A DNA stretch of 64,000 bases, taken from Clostridia bacterium (GTDB lineage: Bacteria > Bacillota > Clostridia > UMGS1810). This document shows, in pieces, positions 63,780-64,000 of this stretch. The notes beneath the pieces were generated by a model. The model searched no databases. It was not told the origin of the DNA and saw nothing but the letters and a program-made list of their open reading frames with translations. How positions within the stretch are numbered: the stretch's first letter is position 1; every line of letters begins with the position of its first letter. Made by a program: the position numbers and the translations under genes. The stretch lies in assembly GCA_017621495.1 (NCBI GenBank), contig JAGATB010000040.1, positions 1-64,000 on the forward strand. Reading direction: 5' to 3'.

Positions 63780-64000
63780 TTATTTACCTAAAAATGCTGC
63801 TCCTATGATTCCTGCGTCATTACCCAGCTTTGCAGTAACTATATCTGCAGTTTTCATGAAATCTCCGCCGTAGATTTTGCCCTTGAGAGCTTCTTTGAGC
63901 GGATTTATGAGGTTATCGCCCTGTCTGCTGACACCGCCGCCAATTGCTATAGTTGACGGCTGGAAGATATTTGCTATGTTTGCTATACCTTCGGAAAGAT
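63780..64000 (-). CDS. ROK-family glucokinase, C-terminal part
   Basis: The last 73 residues are in the window. They read ANIFQPSTIAIGGGVSRQGD, the C-terminal ROK segment with the ATP-site glycine cluster, and end in AKLGNDAGIIGAAFLGK, the typical glucokinase ending. The N-terminal sugar-binding motif and start lie beyond the right edge. It ends about 20 bases before the proposed murB start. Confidence 0.85.
   Translation of the reverse strand, partial: LSEGIANIANIFQPSTIAIGGGVSRQGDNLINPLKEALKGKIYGGDFMKTADIVTAKLGNDAGIIGAAFLGK

Overview
The window comes from the chromosome of a spore-forming, low-to-moderate GC Firmicute of the class Clostridia, probably a gut-type lineage. This rests on a spoIIAA-spoIIAB-sigF operon, whiA, a division/cell-wall cluster with the clostridial DUF881 and small-basic-protein genes next to ftsZ, a MurE with the meso-diaminopimelate motif DNPR, and agr-type peptide signalling. 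Almost all genes lie on the minus strand; only pheS, pheT, one Nudix hydrolase and a transposase tail are on the plus strand.

Layout. 1-4.9 kb: transposase remnant, pheST with its own promoter and a hairpin leader, a small unknown gene and a Nudix hydrolase ending at a bidirectional terminator. 5-12.7 kb: one long minus-strand run from a promoter at 12.65 kb: nifS-type desulfurase, thiI, pncC, recA, recX, rimO, pgsA and a CDF metal exporter. 12.7-15.1 kb: nrdR, dusB, a NusG-II protein and a Gx-type transporter. 15.1-28.5 kb: the dcw cluster mraZ-rsmH-ftsL-pbpB-murE-mraY-ftsW-murG-murA-ftsQ-DUF881-sbp-ftsZ, with a MraZ box and promoter upstream of mraZ. murF, murD and murC are absent from it, and murB lies far away at 63 kb. 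28.8-31.1 kb: an SLH/phosphate-binding-type lipoprotein and a DUF2500-like membrane protein. 31.1-39.2 kb: short queG, sigF operon, folC, valS, a small membrane protein, a thioesterase and pfkA.

The accessory region runs from about 39.2 to 58.3 kb and becomes visibly more AT-rich. It opens with an AbrB-like/HipA-like kinase pair behind a strong promoter that carries a perfect palindrome in its spacer. Next comes a repeat-rich Rhs graveyard: a 280-bp copy of part of the neighbouring Rhs gene, split by about 1.1 kb holding an orphan toxin-like tail, a lipoprotein and several inverted and tandem repeats. Then follow a 1774-residue secreted Rhs protein whose C-terminal tip carries His-Gly and Cys motifs suggestive of a clan CD peptidase, a membrane-anchored propeller-like protein, a Lys-rich secreted protein, an Ig/LRR/EF-hand secreted protein and an XRE regulator. 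Behind these stand two complete agr-like quorum-sensing modules in tandem (agrA-agrC-agrB-agrD, twice). I found both agrD genes by reading the short gaps after agrB. One encodes a normal Cys ring (CLGRY); the other has Ser at the ring position (SAGGA). Each agrBD pair has its own promoter between agrC and agrB, with a direct repeat just upstream of the -35.

58.4-64 kb returns to the core: dnaE, whiA, murB (whose true start seems to be a non-ATG codon) and the end of a ROK-family glucokinase. The most interesting hypothesis is that the two peptide-signalling modules control the adjacent secreted Rhs/LRR cargo. That is inference from gene order and promoter layout only.
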